A DNA stretch of 64,000 nt from Spirochaetota bacterium (GTDB lineage: Bacteria; Spirochaetota; Spirochaetia; Treponematales; UBA12059): contig JAKLDN010000004.1 of assembly GCA_022703505.1 (NCBI GenBank), positions 1-64,000 of the forward strand, in the 5' to 3' direction. Positions 1 through 6,814 of this stretch are shown here, in pieces (position 1 is the stretch's first letter; the number at the start of each line of letters is the position of its first letter). The position numbers and the translations under genes are program-made. Below the pieces are notes generated by a model. It made no database searches, was not told where the DNA came from, and saw only the letters and a program-made list of their open reading frames with translations.

Positions 1-1
1 C

Positions 2-628
2 TACGCGGGTCTCTCGGTGGCGCGCCGGGGGAGCGACGCCCTGCGCCTGACGGTACCCCTGGGAACCCTCTCCCTGGCGGAGGCCGTTGCGGCCCCCGCC
101 TCGGATCCCGCCGAGGGAACCTACGCCCTCCGGGCCGCGGGCCTTCTGTTCGGCACCCTGGAGGGCTCCCTGGTAGCGGCCCGGGACGGGGCGTCTGACA
201 TGTGGATCGGCGGGGGGGACTTCAAGTTCGACCTGACATGGATCAGCTTCCACGGGGACGCGGCCTATTCCGCCCCGGACTCGGGCGGGGCCGGAAACCT
301 GCGGGCGGCCTTCGGATTCGATACATCCTTCGGGGACTTCGTCCTGGGGGCCGAGTACTACTTCAATGGCGCCCATGGGACCGATCCTCTCTTCCCGGGG
401 GCCCACAACGTCTACGCGGCCCTCTCCTGGAGCGCCGCGGACTACAGCACCCTGGCATTGTCCGCCCTGGGGGACCTGGAAGCCGGACTCTTCGCGGCCA
501 CCCTGACCTGGGCCTGGGACCTGGCCCAGAACGGGGGCCTCACGACCTACCTCCGGCTTTCCAACGGCCAGGCGGGGACTGAACAATGGACCGGCCAGGC
601 GGGGGTGCAGCTGGAAGTCAAATTCTGA
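2..628 (+). CDS. Outer-membrane beta-barrel protein, 3' part (5' end outside window)
   Basis: The reading frame is open to the left edge, so the start lies outside the window; a GTG at 17 is only an internal candidate. The visible 200 or so residues alternate polar and hydrophobic positions with many Gly, Tyr and Trp residues (for example FKFDLTWISFHGDAAY and LGAEYYFNGAH). It ends in LEVKF, a C-terminal phenylalanine typical of outer-membrane barrels recognised by the Bam machinery. No specific family is recognised. It resembles in style the barrel gene at 42752-44080. Role inferred: porin-like or export channel. Confidence 0.6.
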   Translation, partial: YAGLSVARRGSDALRLTVPLGTLSLAEAVAAPASDPAEGTYALRAAGLLFGTLEGSLVAARDGASDMWIGGGDFKFDLTWISFHGDAAYSAPDSGGAGNLRAAFGFDTSFGDFVLGAEYYFNGAHGTDPLFPGAHNVYAALSWSAADYSTLALSALGDLEAGLFAATLTWAWDLAQNGGLTTYLRLSNGQAGTEQWTGQAGVQLEVKF

Positions 629-650
629 CGAAAGCACCATTTCCGGATTT

Positions 651-819
651 AACCGCGGAGAACACGGAGAATGATACGGGAGGACAGGATAACAGGATGT
701 ACGAAAGGATTGACAGGATAGAAGTTAGATAAAATCAATTATGACGGATATCTTGTTGATCCTGTCGTTCCTATCCAGACTGGCTTCATCCTCCGTGCGC
801 TCCGTGCTCTCCGTGGTTG
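651..819. repeat. Composite inverted repeat, copy A
   Basis: AT-richer intergenic block between two genes. The outer arms are accgcggagaacacggag on the left and a matching ctccgtg..ctccgtggt series on the right. The inner arms carry acaggat repeats on the left and atcctgt on the right. It could fold into one long imperfect hairpin. Similar blocks lie at 2496-2714 and 28307-28523. No ORF in it has coding character. Confidence 0.7.
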
Positions 820-850
820 ATTCAAGAAAACATACTCCGGTCGCGGGCCG

Positions 851-1267
851 TCAGAGGTCGATGTCCGTCCGGAAGAGGGATCCCGCCCAGTCCGCGGCCG
901 CGGCCTCGAGTTCGGACGCCGCCGGGAGTTCGGCCAGGAAGCTGGAGGATTCCCGGATCAGGGACCGGGAGAGGTGCTCCGCGGCTGAACTGAGGAGCTC
1001 CCGGTCCGCCCGAAACCGGGCAAGGGCGGGAACCACAATGGCCGCGGCCAGGCAGGCGGCCAGGGCGGCCGCCCCGACGATCCGGACGCGGAACCGCCCC
1101 GGGCTGAACCGGGGATGCCGCGGGGATGCGACCGCGCCTTCGAGGTGCGCCGCCCCGTAGCCGAGCGCTCCGCCCGACCGGACTTTCTCGGACGCTTCGG
1201 CGGCCGTCTCCGCGGCCCGCCGGAGCAGGGCGCCGAGGGCCTTGTCCCGCACGTCATCCCGTCTCAT
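851..1267 (-). CDS. Single-TM protein, candidate anti-sigma factor
   Basis: 138 aa. The ATG overlaps the stop of the upstream sigma gene as ATGA, so the two are probably translationally coupled. The first 60 or so residues are charged and helical. One hydrophobic segment spans about residues 62-84 (IVGAAALAACLAAAIVVPALA), followed by about 50 residues that would be periplasmic. No zinc-binding anti-sigma motif (HxxxCxxC) is visible. Position directly after an ECF sigma gene and this topology suggest a membrane anti-sigma factor, similar in arrangement to CnrY of the CnrYXH system. The function is inferred from context, not from homology. Confidence 0.6.
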   Translation of the reverse strand: MRRDDVRDKALGALLRRAAETAAEASEKVRSGGALGYGAAHLEGAVASPRHPRFSPGRFRVRIVGAAALAACLAAAIVVPALARFRADRELLSSAAEHLSRSLIRESSSFLAELPAASELEAAAADWAGSLFRTDIDL

Positions 1268-1863
1268 GGTTCCACTCCTTCCTCCGCGAGGATCCCGCGG
1301 AGCCGGGTTCGCGCCCGGGCCAGACGGCTCTTTACGGTGCCCTCCGGCATCCGGAAGGCGTCCGCCAATTCCGCGACGGACGCCCCTTCCGCGTCCCGGA
1401 GGTAGACCAGGCTGCGGTCCGGATCCCCCAGGCGGTCCAAGGCGGCCAGGACGCGGTCCGCCAGGATCGCCCGCTCGGCGTCCCCGGCAGGGTCTCGCCC
1501 GGTTCCCTCCGTCCCGCCGGCGGCTCCGAGAACCGCGGCCCGCTCGGTCCGGCCCCGAGCCCGGGTTTCCTTTCGCAGGGTATCCAGGCAGGCCCGGCGC
1601 ACCACCCCGGCCAGGAACACGAAGGGCTCCGATTCGGCGCGGTATCCCCGGAGGGCGTCCAGCATCCTTCGGTAGCCCTCCTGGAGGGCGTCCTCCAGGA
1701 GCCCCGGGTCGCGCCGGGCCGCGGAACCCAGGACGGCGGCGGCCACCCGCCGAAGGGCGGGATCGTACCGCCGTACCAGGGCCGCGAAGGCCTCGGAATC
1801 CCGACCGGCGTTCCACCGGTGCACGTTCTCGCGGTCCGCCGCGGAACCGGGATCCCCGTTCAT
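1264..1863 (-). CDS. ECF-type RNA polymerase sigma factor
   Basis: 199 aa, the usual ECF length. Region 2 is recognisable (EAFAALVRRYDPALRRVA, then DALQEGYRRMLDALRGY). Region 4 is the helix-turn-helix LVYLRDAEGASVAELADAFRMPEGTVKSRLARARTRL. It starts 5 bases after the Spy/CnrX-like gene stop and overlaps the TM protein gene, so the three form one operon. It would direct RNA polymerase to stress genes when released by its anti-sigma factor. The targets are not known from this window. Confidence 0.9.
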   Translation of the reverse strand: MNGDPGSAADRENVHRWNAGRDSEAFAALVRRYDPALRRVAAAVLGSAARRDPGLLEDALQEGYRRMLDALRGYRAESEPFVFLAGVVRRACLDTLRKETRARGRTERAAVLGAAGGTEGTGRDPAGDAERAILADRVLAALDRLGDPDRSLVYLRDAEGASVAELADAFRMPEGTVKSRLARARTRLRGILAEEGVEP

Positions 1864-1868
1864 TCGGC

Positions 1869-2429
1869 TCAGAACAGGGCCTGCAGGATCTGGAGCATGG
1901 CCCGGATCTGGGCGGGGTTCTCGGACTTCGCGATGAAGTCTTCCAGCTTGCCCGCCCGCTCGGCCGCCTGGACCATCTGGGCGAGGCGGTACATGTTGGC
2001 CCAGCGCTCCGGTCCCAGCATCTCCTTGAGCCGGATGTTGCGCTCAGCCTGGATCATCCGCATCCGGAATTCCAGCTCCATGCTCTGCCGGAGAGTGCGC
2101 TCCACCTCCTGCCGGTTCACCCGCTCCTCCAGCATGAGCCGGGTCATCCGGGCCTGCATCTCCCGGAGCTCCGCCCGGACCCGGACCAGCTCCCCTTCCT
2201 GCTCCTCCAGCATCAGCCGGATCCGTTCCCGCTCCTCGGTCTTGAGCTGGAGCCGGTCCATTACCCGGGCCGCCTCGCCGGCGCCGTAGGCCGGGGCGGT
2301 CTCGGAACCCGTCCGGTCGCCCGCGGGGGCGGCGTCGCCCCCGCCCGCGCCCGCGCCCGCCTTCGGCCCCTGGGCCGACACGGAGAATACAAGACAAAGC
2401 GCCAGCAACGCCACGATGATCTTCTTCAT
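1869..2429 (-). CDS. Periplasmic Spy/CpxP/CnrX-like protein
   Basis: 186 aa. An ATG at 2429 is preceded by AGGAGG at good spacing; a longer frame upstream has no such site. Residues 1-19 form a signal peptide (MKKIIVALLALCLVFSVSAQ). After a Gly/Ala-rich linker, the rest is long charged helices with two LTxxQ-like elements (LQLKTEERERIRLML and LKEMLGPERWANM). This fits the Spy/CpxP and heavy-metal-sensor (CnrX) group of periplasmic helical proteins. As first gene of an operon with an ECF sigma factor and a membrane protein, a periplasmic sensor role is likely. It could instead be a chaperone. Confidence 0.65.
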   Translation of the reverse strand: MKKIIVALLALCLVFSVSAQGPKAGAGAGGGDAAPAGDRTGSETAPAYGAGEAARVMDRLQLKTEERERIRLMLEEQEGELVRVRAELREMQARMTRLMLEERVNRQEVERTLRQSMELEFRMRMIQAERNIRLKEMLGPERWANMYRLAQMVQAAERAGKLEDFIAKSENPAQIRAMLQILQALF

Positions 2430-2837
2430 ATCATCCTCCTGCCTACAGGTCGCCGCGGAGGCCGGTTCGGTTGCATAAATAGTTGCCAGGATTTTACCAC
2501 GGAGGTCACAGAGACCACGGAGAAAAGGCCTTAGAACCACCTATCGAACAAGATAAACATGATTGAGTATGGATGAACAAGATACGATCAATCGATGAAT
2601 CGTATTTCATATCCCCATCTTGTTAATCTTGTCCTATCTTGTGAATCCTGTTGGATCTATGGTTCCAGAGCCTTATTCATTCCCTCCTCCGTGCCCTCCG
2701 TGATCTCCGTGGTCGATTCCGGAAAGATCCAATCGCCCGCGCAGTTTACGGACCCGTGCGTTGTATGGCATACTCCTCCGCGCGGTCCGCGGCCCCCCGG
2801 TCCACGGACCCTTCTCGAACATACCTGGAGGAGCATC
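2430..2837. other. Intergenic region between divergent operons
   Basis: About 400 bases with no supported gene. It must hold the promoters of the minus-strand sigma operon and of ileS. Most of it is composite repeat copy B (2496-2714). No T-box leader, tRNA or clear promoter pair was recognised here; boxes before ileS are weak. Confidence 0.6.
2496..2714. repeat. Composite inverted repeat, copy B
   Basis: It begins accacggaggtcacagag and ends with ctccgtgatctccgtggt, inverted arms like those of copy A. The interior is low GC, with repeated acaagat on the left and atcttgt..tcctgt on the right. It differs strongly in base composition from the flanking genes. It is non-coding. Confidence 0.7.
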
Positions 2838-5800
2838 GTGTACAAGCCCGTGGATCCCAAGGTCAGCTTCCCGAAGATGGAGGAGGAGGTCCTCGCCTTC
2901 TGGAACGAGCACCGCGTCTTCGAGAAGTCCGTTGAACAGCGCGAAGGCAGCCCGGAGTACGTCTTCTTCGACGGCCCCCCCTTCGCCACCGGACTTCCGC
3001 ACTTCGGACACTTCGTACCGGGGACCATCAAGGACATCATCCCTCGCTACCAGACCATGAAGGGCAGACGGGTGGAGCGCCGCTTCGGCTGGGACTGCCA
3101 CGGCCTTCCCGTGGAGAACCTGATCGAGAAGGAGCTGGGCCTCAATTCCAAGACGGACATCGAGAAGTTCGGCATCCCCGAGTTCAACGAGGCCTGCCGG
3201 GCCTCGGTGCTCCGGTACGTCAAGGAATGGCGGACCATCATGACCCGGGCGGGGCGCTGGGTCGACTTCGACCACGACTACAAGACCATGGACCCGGACT
3301 ACATGGAGTCCATCTGGTGGGTGGTCAAGGCACTCTGGGACAAGGGCCTCATCTACGAGGGCCACTACATCCTGCCCTACTGCCCCCGCTGTTCCACGGT
3401 CCTTTCCAACCACGAGCTCCAGCTGGGGGGCTACAAGGACGTCCACGATCCGGCCATCACGGTGCGGTTCAAGGTCCGCTCGGTGCCGAAGGGCTTCCAC
3501 GACAAGACCCTGGCGGACGGTTCGGCCTACCTGGTCGCCTGGACCACCACCCCCTGGACCCTGCCCTCCAACCTGGCCCTGACCCTGGGCCCGGACGTGG
3601 ACTACGTCTGCGTCCGGGACGGGGCGGAACGCTACGTCCTGGCGGAGGCGCGCCTTTCCGCGTACTACAAGGACCCTGCGGCCCTGGAGGTCCTCTGGAA
3701 GAAGAAGGGCTCCGAGCTCAAGGGCATCGAGTACGAGCCGCTGTTCCCCTACTTCGAGCATACCCGGGCGGAGGGCTCCTTCCGTACCTTCAACGCCGAC
3801 TACGTCACCACCGAGGACGGCACGGGGATCGTGCACACCGCCCCGGGCTTCGGGGAGGACGACTACCAGACCCTGAAAGGCACGGGGATCCCCACGGTCT
3901 GCCCCGTGGACGCGGAGTGCCGCTTCACCGGGGAGGTGGCGGACTTCCGGGGCCTCTTCGTCAAGGACGCGGACAAGCCCATCATCGAGAGGCTCAAGGC
4001 CGAGGGCCGGCTCGTGAAGCGGGAGCAGTACCTACACGCCTACCCCCACTGCTGGCGCTGCGAGAGCCCCCTGATCTACCGGGCCGTGGGATCCTGGTTC
4101 GTCAAGATCGATCCCGTGAAGCCCATGATGCTGGACGCCAACTCCCGGATCCGCTGGGTCCCGGGGCACATCCAGACGGGCCGCTTCGGCAAGTGGCTGG
4201 AGAACGCCCGGGACTGGGCCATCAGCCGCAACCGCTACTGGGGCAACCCCCTTCCGATCTGGAAGTGCGACTCCTGCGAGGCGACGGTGTGCGTGGGGAG
4301 CCGTGGGGAGCTCAAGGAACTCTCCGGAGCCGAGCCTGTGGACCTGCACAAGCACTTCGTGGACGGGATCACCTGGAAGTGCTCCTGCGGCGGGACGATG
4401 CGCCGCATCCCCGAGGTCCTGGACTGCTGGTTCGAGTCGGGCTCCATGCCCTACGCCCAGGTACACTACCCCTTCGAGAACAAGGCCCATTTCGAGGCCA
4501 ACTTCCCCGCGGACTTCATCTGCGAAGGGCTGGACCAGACCCGGGGATGGTTCTACACCCTGACCATCCTGGCCGCCGCCCTCTTCGACTCCCCGGCCTT
4601 CCAGAACTGCGTGGTGAACGGCCTCGTGCTGGCCGCGGACGGGAAGAAGATGTCCAAGTCCCTGCGGAACTACACGGATCCCGTGGAGGTCATGGACCAG
4701 TTCGGGGCGGACGCCCTGCGCATCTTCCTCATGCACAGCCCCGTGGTGAAGGCCGACGACCTGCTCTATTCCGACGAGGGGGTCCGGGAGATCCTCCGGG
4801 GCATCCTGATCCCCTGGTGGAACGCCTACTCCTTCTTCGTCACCTACGCCAACATCGACAAGTGGCCCGAAACTTATCCGACCGCATTCGGAAGCGGTCC
4901 CGGCGGAGAGATCGCCGAAGCCGAAGGCTTCGGTGCCTCGGGAGCCGCCTTCGGCGGCTCCCGAGCGAATCCATTGGACCGGTGGATCCTCTCGGTGTGC
5001 GAGACCATGGTCGCCTCGGTGACCGAGGCCCTGGACGCCTACGACATGCAGAGGGCCATCGATCCCATCGTGGACTTCATCGACGCCCTGAACAACTGGT
5101 ACATCCGCCGCTCCCGCCGCCGCTTCTGGAGGAGCGGGGAGGATTCGGACAAGGCCGACGCCTACGCCACCCTGAACCGGGTCCTGCTGAGGCTCTCCCT
5201 GGCCGCGGCCCCGGTCGCGCCCTTCATCACCGACGAGATCTACCGCAATCTAAAGCGGCCCGGTATGCCGGAGTCCGTCCACCTGGCGGACTACCCGGTC
5301 TACGACGGGCGGTACAAGGACGAGGACCTGGAATGGAAGATGGCGGTGATCCGCAGGGCCGTCACCCTGGGCCGTGCCCTCCGGTACCAGCACAACCTCA
5401 AGATCCGCCAGCCCCTGGCCGCGGTCCACCTGGTGACCCGGGACGCCCGGGAGCGGGCGGTCCTCCTTGAAATGGAGGAGATCCTCCGGGACGAGCTCAA
5501 CGTGAAGCAGGTGGTCTTCCGGGAGGACGAGGAGGAGCTGGTCGAGTACCAGGCCAAGGCCAACTTCCGGGTCCTGGGCAAGGAGCTGGGCAAGGACATG
5601 AAGGCCGCGGCGGACCGGATCGAGAAGCTCGCCGGCAGACAGATCGCCAGCCTTTTGGAGGGCTCGGTCCTGGAGATCGAGGTCGCGGGCCGGCCGGTGG
5701 AGCTGACCAAGGACAAGCTGGACATCCGCCGCATCGAGAAGGAGAGCCTCAAGGTCGTGAACGAGGGGACCCTGACGGTGGCCCTGGACGCCGCGGTGAC

Positions 5801-6062
5801 CCCGGAGCTCCTCAAGGAGGGGTGGATCCGGGACCTCGTGCGGGGGGTCCAGAACCTCCGCAAGGAGGCGGGGCTCGAGGTGACGGACCGCATCCGGCTG
5901 ACCGTCCACGGATCCGACGCTCTGCGCGAGGCCTTCGTCGAGTTCGAGGACTTCGTCAAGAGCGAAACCCTGGCCGTGGAGGCCCGCTGGGCCGAGGAGC
6001 CCGGCATGTCGGAGATCGACATGGAAGGGGCCGCGTGGAAGGCGGGGGTGCGGAAAAAGTGA
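2838..6062 (+). CDS. ileS: Isoleucyl-tRNA synthetase, long eukaryotic-like type
   Basis: 1074 aa cytoplasmic class I synthetase that charges tRNA-Ile. The GTG start at 2838 follows GGAGG by 6 bases and gives the normal N-terminus VYKPVDPKVSFPKMEEEVLAFW; a longer frame upstream runs through repeat DNA. The HIGH-type motif HFGH is near residue 55, KMSKS begins at residue 604, and the editing domain lies between them. Length and the motif DCWFESGSMPYAQ fit the IleRS2 class, which is often mupirocin tolerant. An odd segment at about residues 677-712 (EIAEAEGFGASGAAFGGSRAN) is encoded by palindromic DNA and looks like an in-frame repeat insertion. Confidence 0.96.
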   Translation: MYKPVDPKVSFPKMEEEVLAFWNEHRVFEKSVEQREGSPEYVFFDGPPFATGLPHFGHFVPGTIKDIIPRYQTMKGRRVERRFGWDCHGLPVENLIEKELGLNSKTDIEKFGIPEFNEACRASVLRYVKEWRTIMTRAGRWVDFDHDYKTMDPDYMESIWWVVKALWDKGLIYEGHYILPYCPRCSTVLSNHELQLGGYKDVHDPAITVRFKVRSVPKGFHDKTLADGSAYLVAWTTTPWTLPSNLALTLGPDVDYVCVRDGAERYVLAEARLSAYYKDPAALEVLWKKKGSELKGIEYEPLFPYFEHTRAEGSFRTFNADYVTTEDGTGIVHTAPGFGEDDYQTLKGTGIPTVCPVDAECRFTGEVADFRGLFVKDADKPIIERLKAEGRLVKREQYLHAYPHCWRCESPLIYRAVGSWFVKIDPVKPMMLDANSRIRWVPGHIQTGRFGKWLENARDWAISRNRYWGNPLPIWKCDSCEATVCVGSRGELKELSGAEPVDLHKHFVDGITWKCSCGGTMRRIPEVLDCWFESGSMPYAQVHYPFENKAHFEANFPADFICEGLDQTRGWFYTLTILAAALFDSPAFQNCVVNGLVLAADGKKMSKSLRNYTDPVEVMDQFGADALRIFLMHSPVVKADDLLYSDEGVREILRGILIPWWNAYSFFVTYANIDKWPETYPTAFGSGPGGEIAEAEGFGASGAAFGGSRANPLDRWILSVCETMVASVTEALDAYDMQRAIDPIVDFIDALNNWYIRRSRRRFWRSGEDSDKADAYATLNRVLLRLSLAAAPVAPFITDEIYRNLKRPGMPESVHLADYPVYDGRYKDEDLEWKMAVIRRAVTLGRALRYQHNLKIRQPLAAVHLVTRDARERAVLLEMEEILRDELNVKQVVFREDEEELVEYQAKANFRVLGKELGKDMKAAADRIEKLAGRQIASLLEGSVLEIEVAGRPVELTKDKLDIRRIEKESLKVVNEGTLTVALDAAVTPELLKEGWIRDLVRGVQNLRKEAGLEVTDRIRLTVHGSDALREAFVEFEDFVKSETLAVEARWAEEPGMSEIDMEGAAWKAGVRKK
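4911..4965. repeat. REP-like palindromic insert inside ileS
   Basis: Within the ileS frame. The first half, from atcgccgaag at 4911 to gtgcc at 4937, matches the core of the tandem units at 19153-19336 apart from two missing bases and one substitution. It is followed by a perfect 13-bp stem, ctcgggagccgcc (4937-4949) pairing with ggcggctcccgag (4953-4965), with a TTC loop. The length keeps the frame open. Confidence 0.7.
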
Positions 6063-6073
6063 ATGGGTGAATC

Positions 6074-6134
6074 GTGAATAGGTGAACAGGGGGCTGGATA
6101 GGCGCACATTCACCTATTCACCTATTCACCTATC
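6074..6134. repeat. Inverted and tandem repeat between convergent genes
   Basis: gtgaataggtgaa at 6074-6086 is the exact reverse complement of ttcacctattcac at 6109-6121. The right side continues as tandem cacctatt units into the end of the regulator gene. It lies between the convergent ends of ileS and the DtxR-type gene. It may act as a hairpin that ends both transcripts, though it has no T-run. Confidence 0.55.
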
Positions 6135-6496
6135 GCCTCTTCAATCCTCTCCATCGTCTCCCGGGACAGGTAGTGCTCGATCCGGCAGGCGTCGCGCTCC
6201 GCGGTCTCCGGGGACACCCCGAGCACCCGGGACAGGTACTCCGTCAGGATCCCGTGCCGGCGAGCGATCTCCTCCGCGGCGTCCCGGCCGGCCGGGGTGA
6301 GCAGGATGGCCCCGTAACGCTCGTGCTCCGCGAGGCCCCGGTTCTCCAGCTCGTGCAGGGCGATGTGCACCGAGGGTTTGGACACCCCGAGCTCCCGGGC
6401 CATGTCCGTCACCCGGGCCTTCCCCTCCCGGCGCTCCAGGCGGACGATGGTTTCCAGGTACATTTCCAGACTTTCCGTCAACATCCCTTCGCTCAT
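6122..6496 (-). CDS. DtxR/MntR-family metal-dependent transcriptional regulator
   Basis: 124 aa from the ATG at 6496; an in-frame ATG at 6484 is also possible. The N-terminal winged helix (TDMARELGVSKPSVHIALHELENRGLAEHERYGAILLTPAG) is followed by the metal-binding dimerisation helix RDACRIEHYLSRETMERI, with the conserved Cys, Glu and His of the family. There is no C-terminal SH3-like domain, so it is of the short MntR type. It probably represses metal uptake genes when Mn or Fe is bound. A perfect 16-bp palindrome just upstream (6511-6526) is a likely autoregulatory operator. Confidence 0.85.
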   Translation of the reverse strand: MSEGMLTESLEMYLETIVRLERREGKARVTDMARELGVSKPSVHIALHELENRGLAEHERYGAILLTPAGRDAAEEIARRHGILTEYLSRVLGVSPETAERDACRIEHYLSRETMERIEEAIGE

Positions 6497-6510
6497 TCCC
6501 GGACTTGTCC

Positions 6511-6526
6511 GCGCATAATTATGCGC
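6511..6526. promoter_or_regulatory. Perfect 16-bp palindrome, candidate metalloregulator operator
   Basis: gcgcataattatgcgc is a perfect palindrome 15 bases upstream of the regulator start codon. AT-centred palindromes of this size are usual for DtxR/MntR dimers. Binding here is inferred. Confidence 0.55.
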
Positions 6527-6742
6527 ATCCCCCGTCATGGTTTTTTCGCCGTACCGGCGGCTCGGCCAGTATACTCCGATCCCGTTTCCGAAGCCATCCC
6601 GGCGGATGGTGGCGGGGAACCGACGTCGGATGGAGTTTTTCCGATTCCAGCAAACAACTTAACAATATGACTATTATTGTCAATGTATCATTCTTTCCGG
6701 GAAACCTTGGTCCTTTCTCTTGATACCGCGTTCTTATTTTAG

Positions 6743-6772
6743 TTGACAACTCCATTATGGTAAGTTTATTCT
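6743..6772 (+). promoter_or_regulatory. Promoter of cstA
   Basis: TTGACA (6743-6748), 18-bp spacer, TATTCT (6767-6772). The leader of about 35 bases contains AAGGAGG before the start at 6815. Confidence 0.55.
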
Positions 6773-6814
6773 CCCTGGAGAAACTTAAAGTTCCATTCTA
6801 AGGAGGAACATGGA

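Larger units (their letters stand above)
6497..6814. other. Intergenic control region between regulator gene and cstA
   Basis: About 320 bases, clearly AT-richer than the genes. It holds the palindrome at 6511-6526, an inverted pair tgac/gtca around tattatt at about 6667-6681, and the cstA promoter. No gene was found. Confidence 0.6.

Noticed and set aside
2430-2837. T-box riboswitch before ileS
   Set aside because: No T-box sequence, specifier stem or terminator pair was found; the space is filled by the composite repeat.
3227-5470. Long plus-strand frame over ileS
   Set aside because: Shadow of ileS in another frame; rich in Gly/Pro/Arg with no domains, while the ileS frame has all synthetase motifs.
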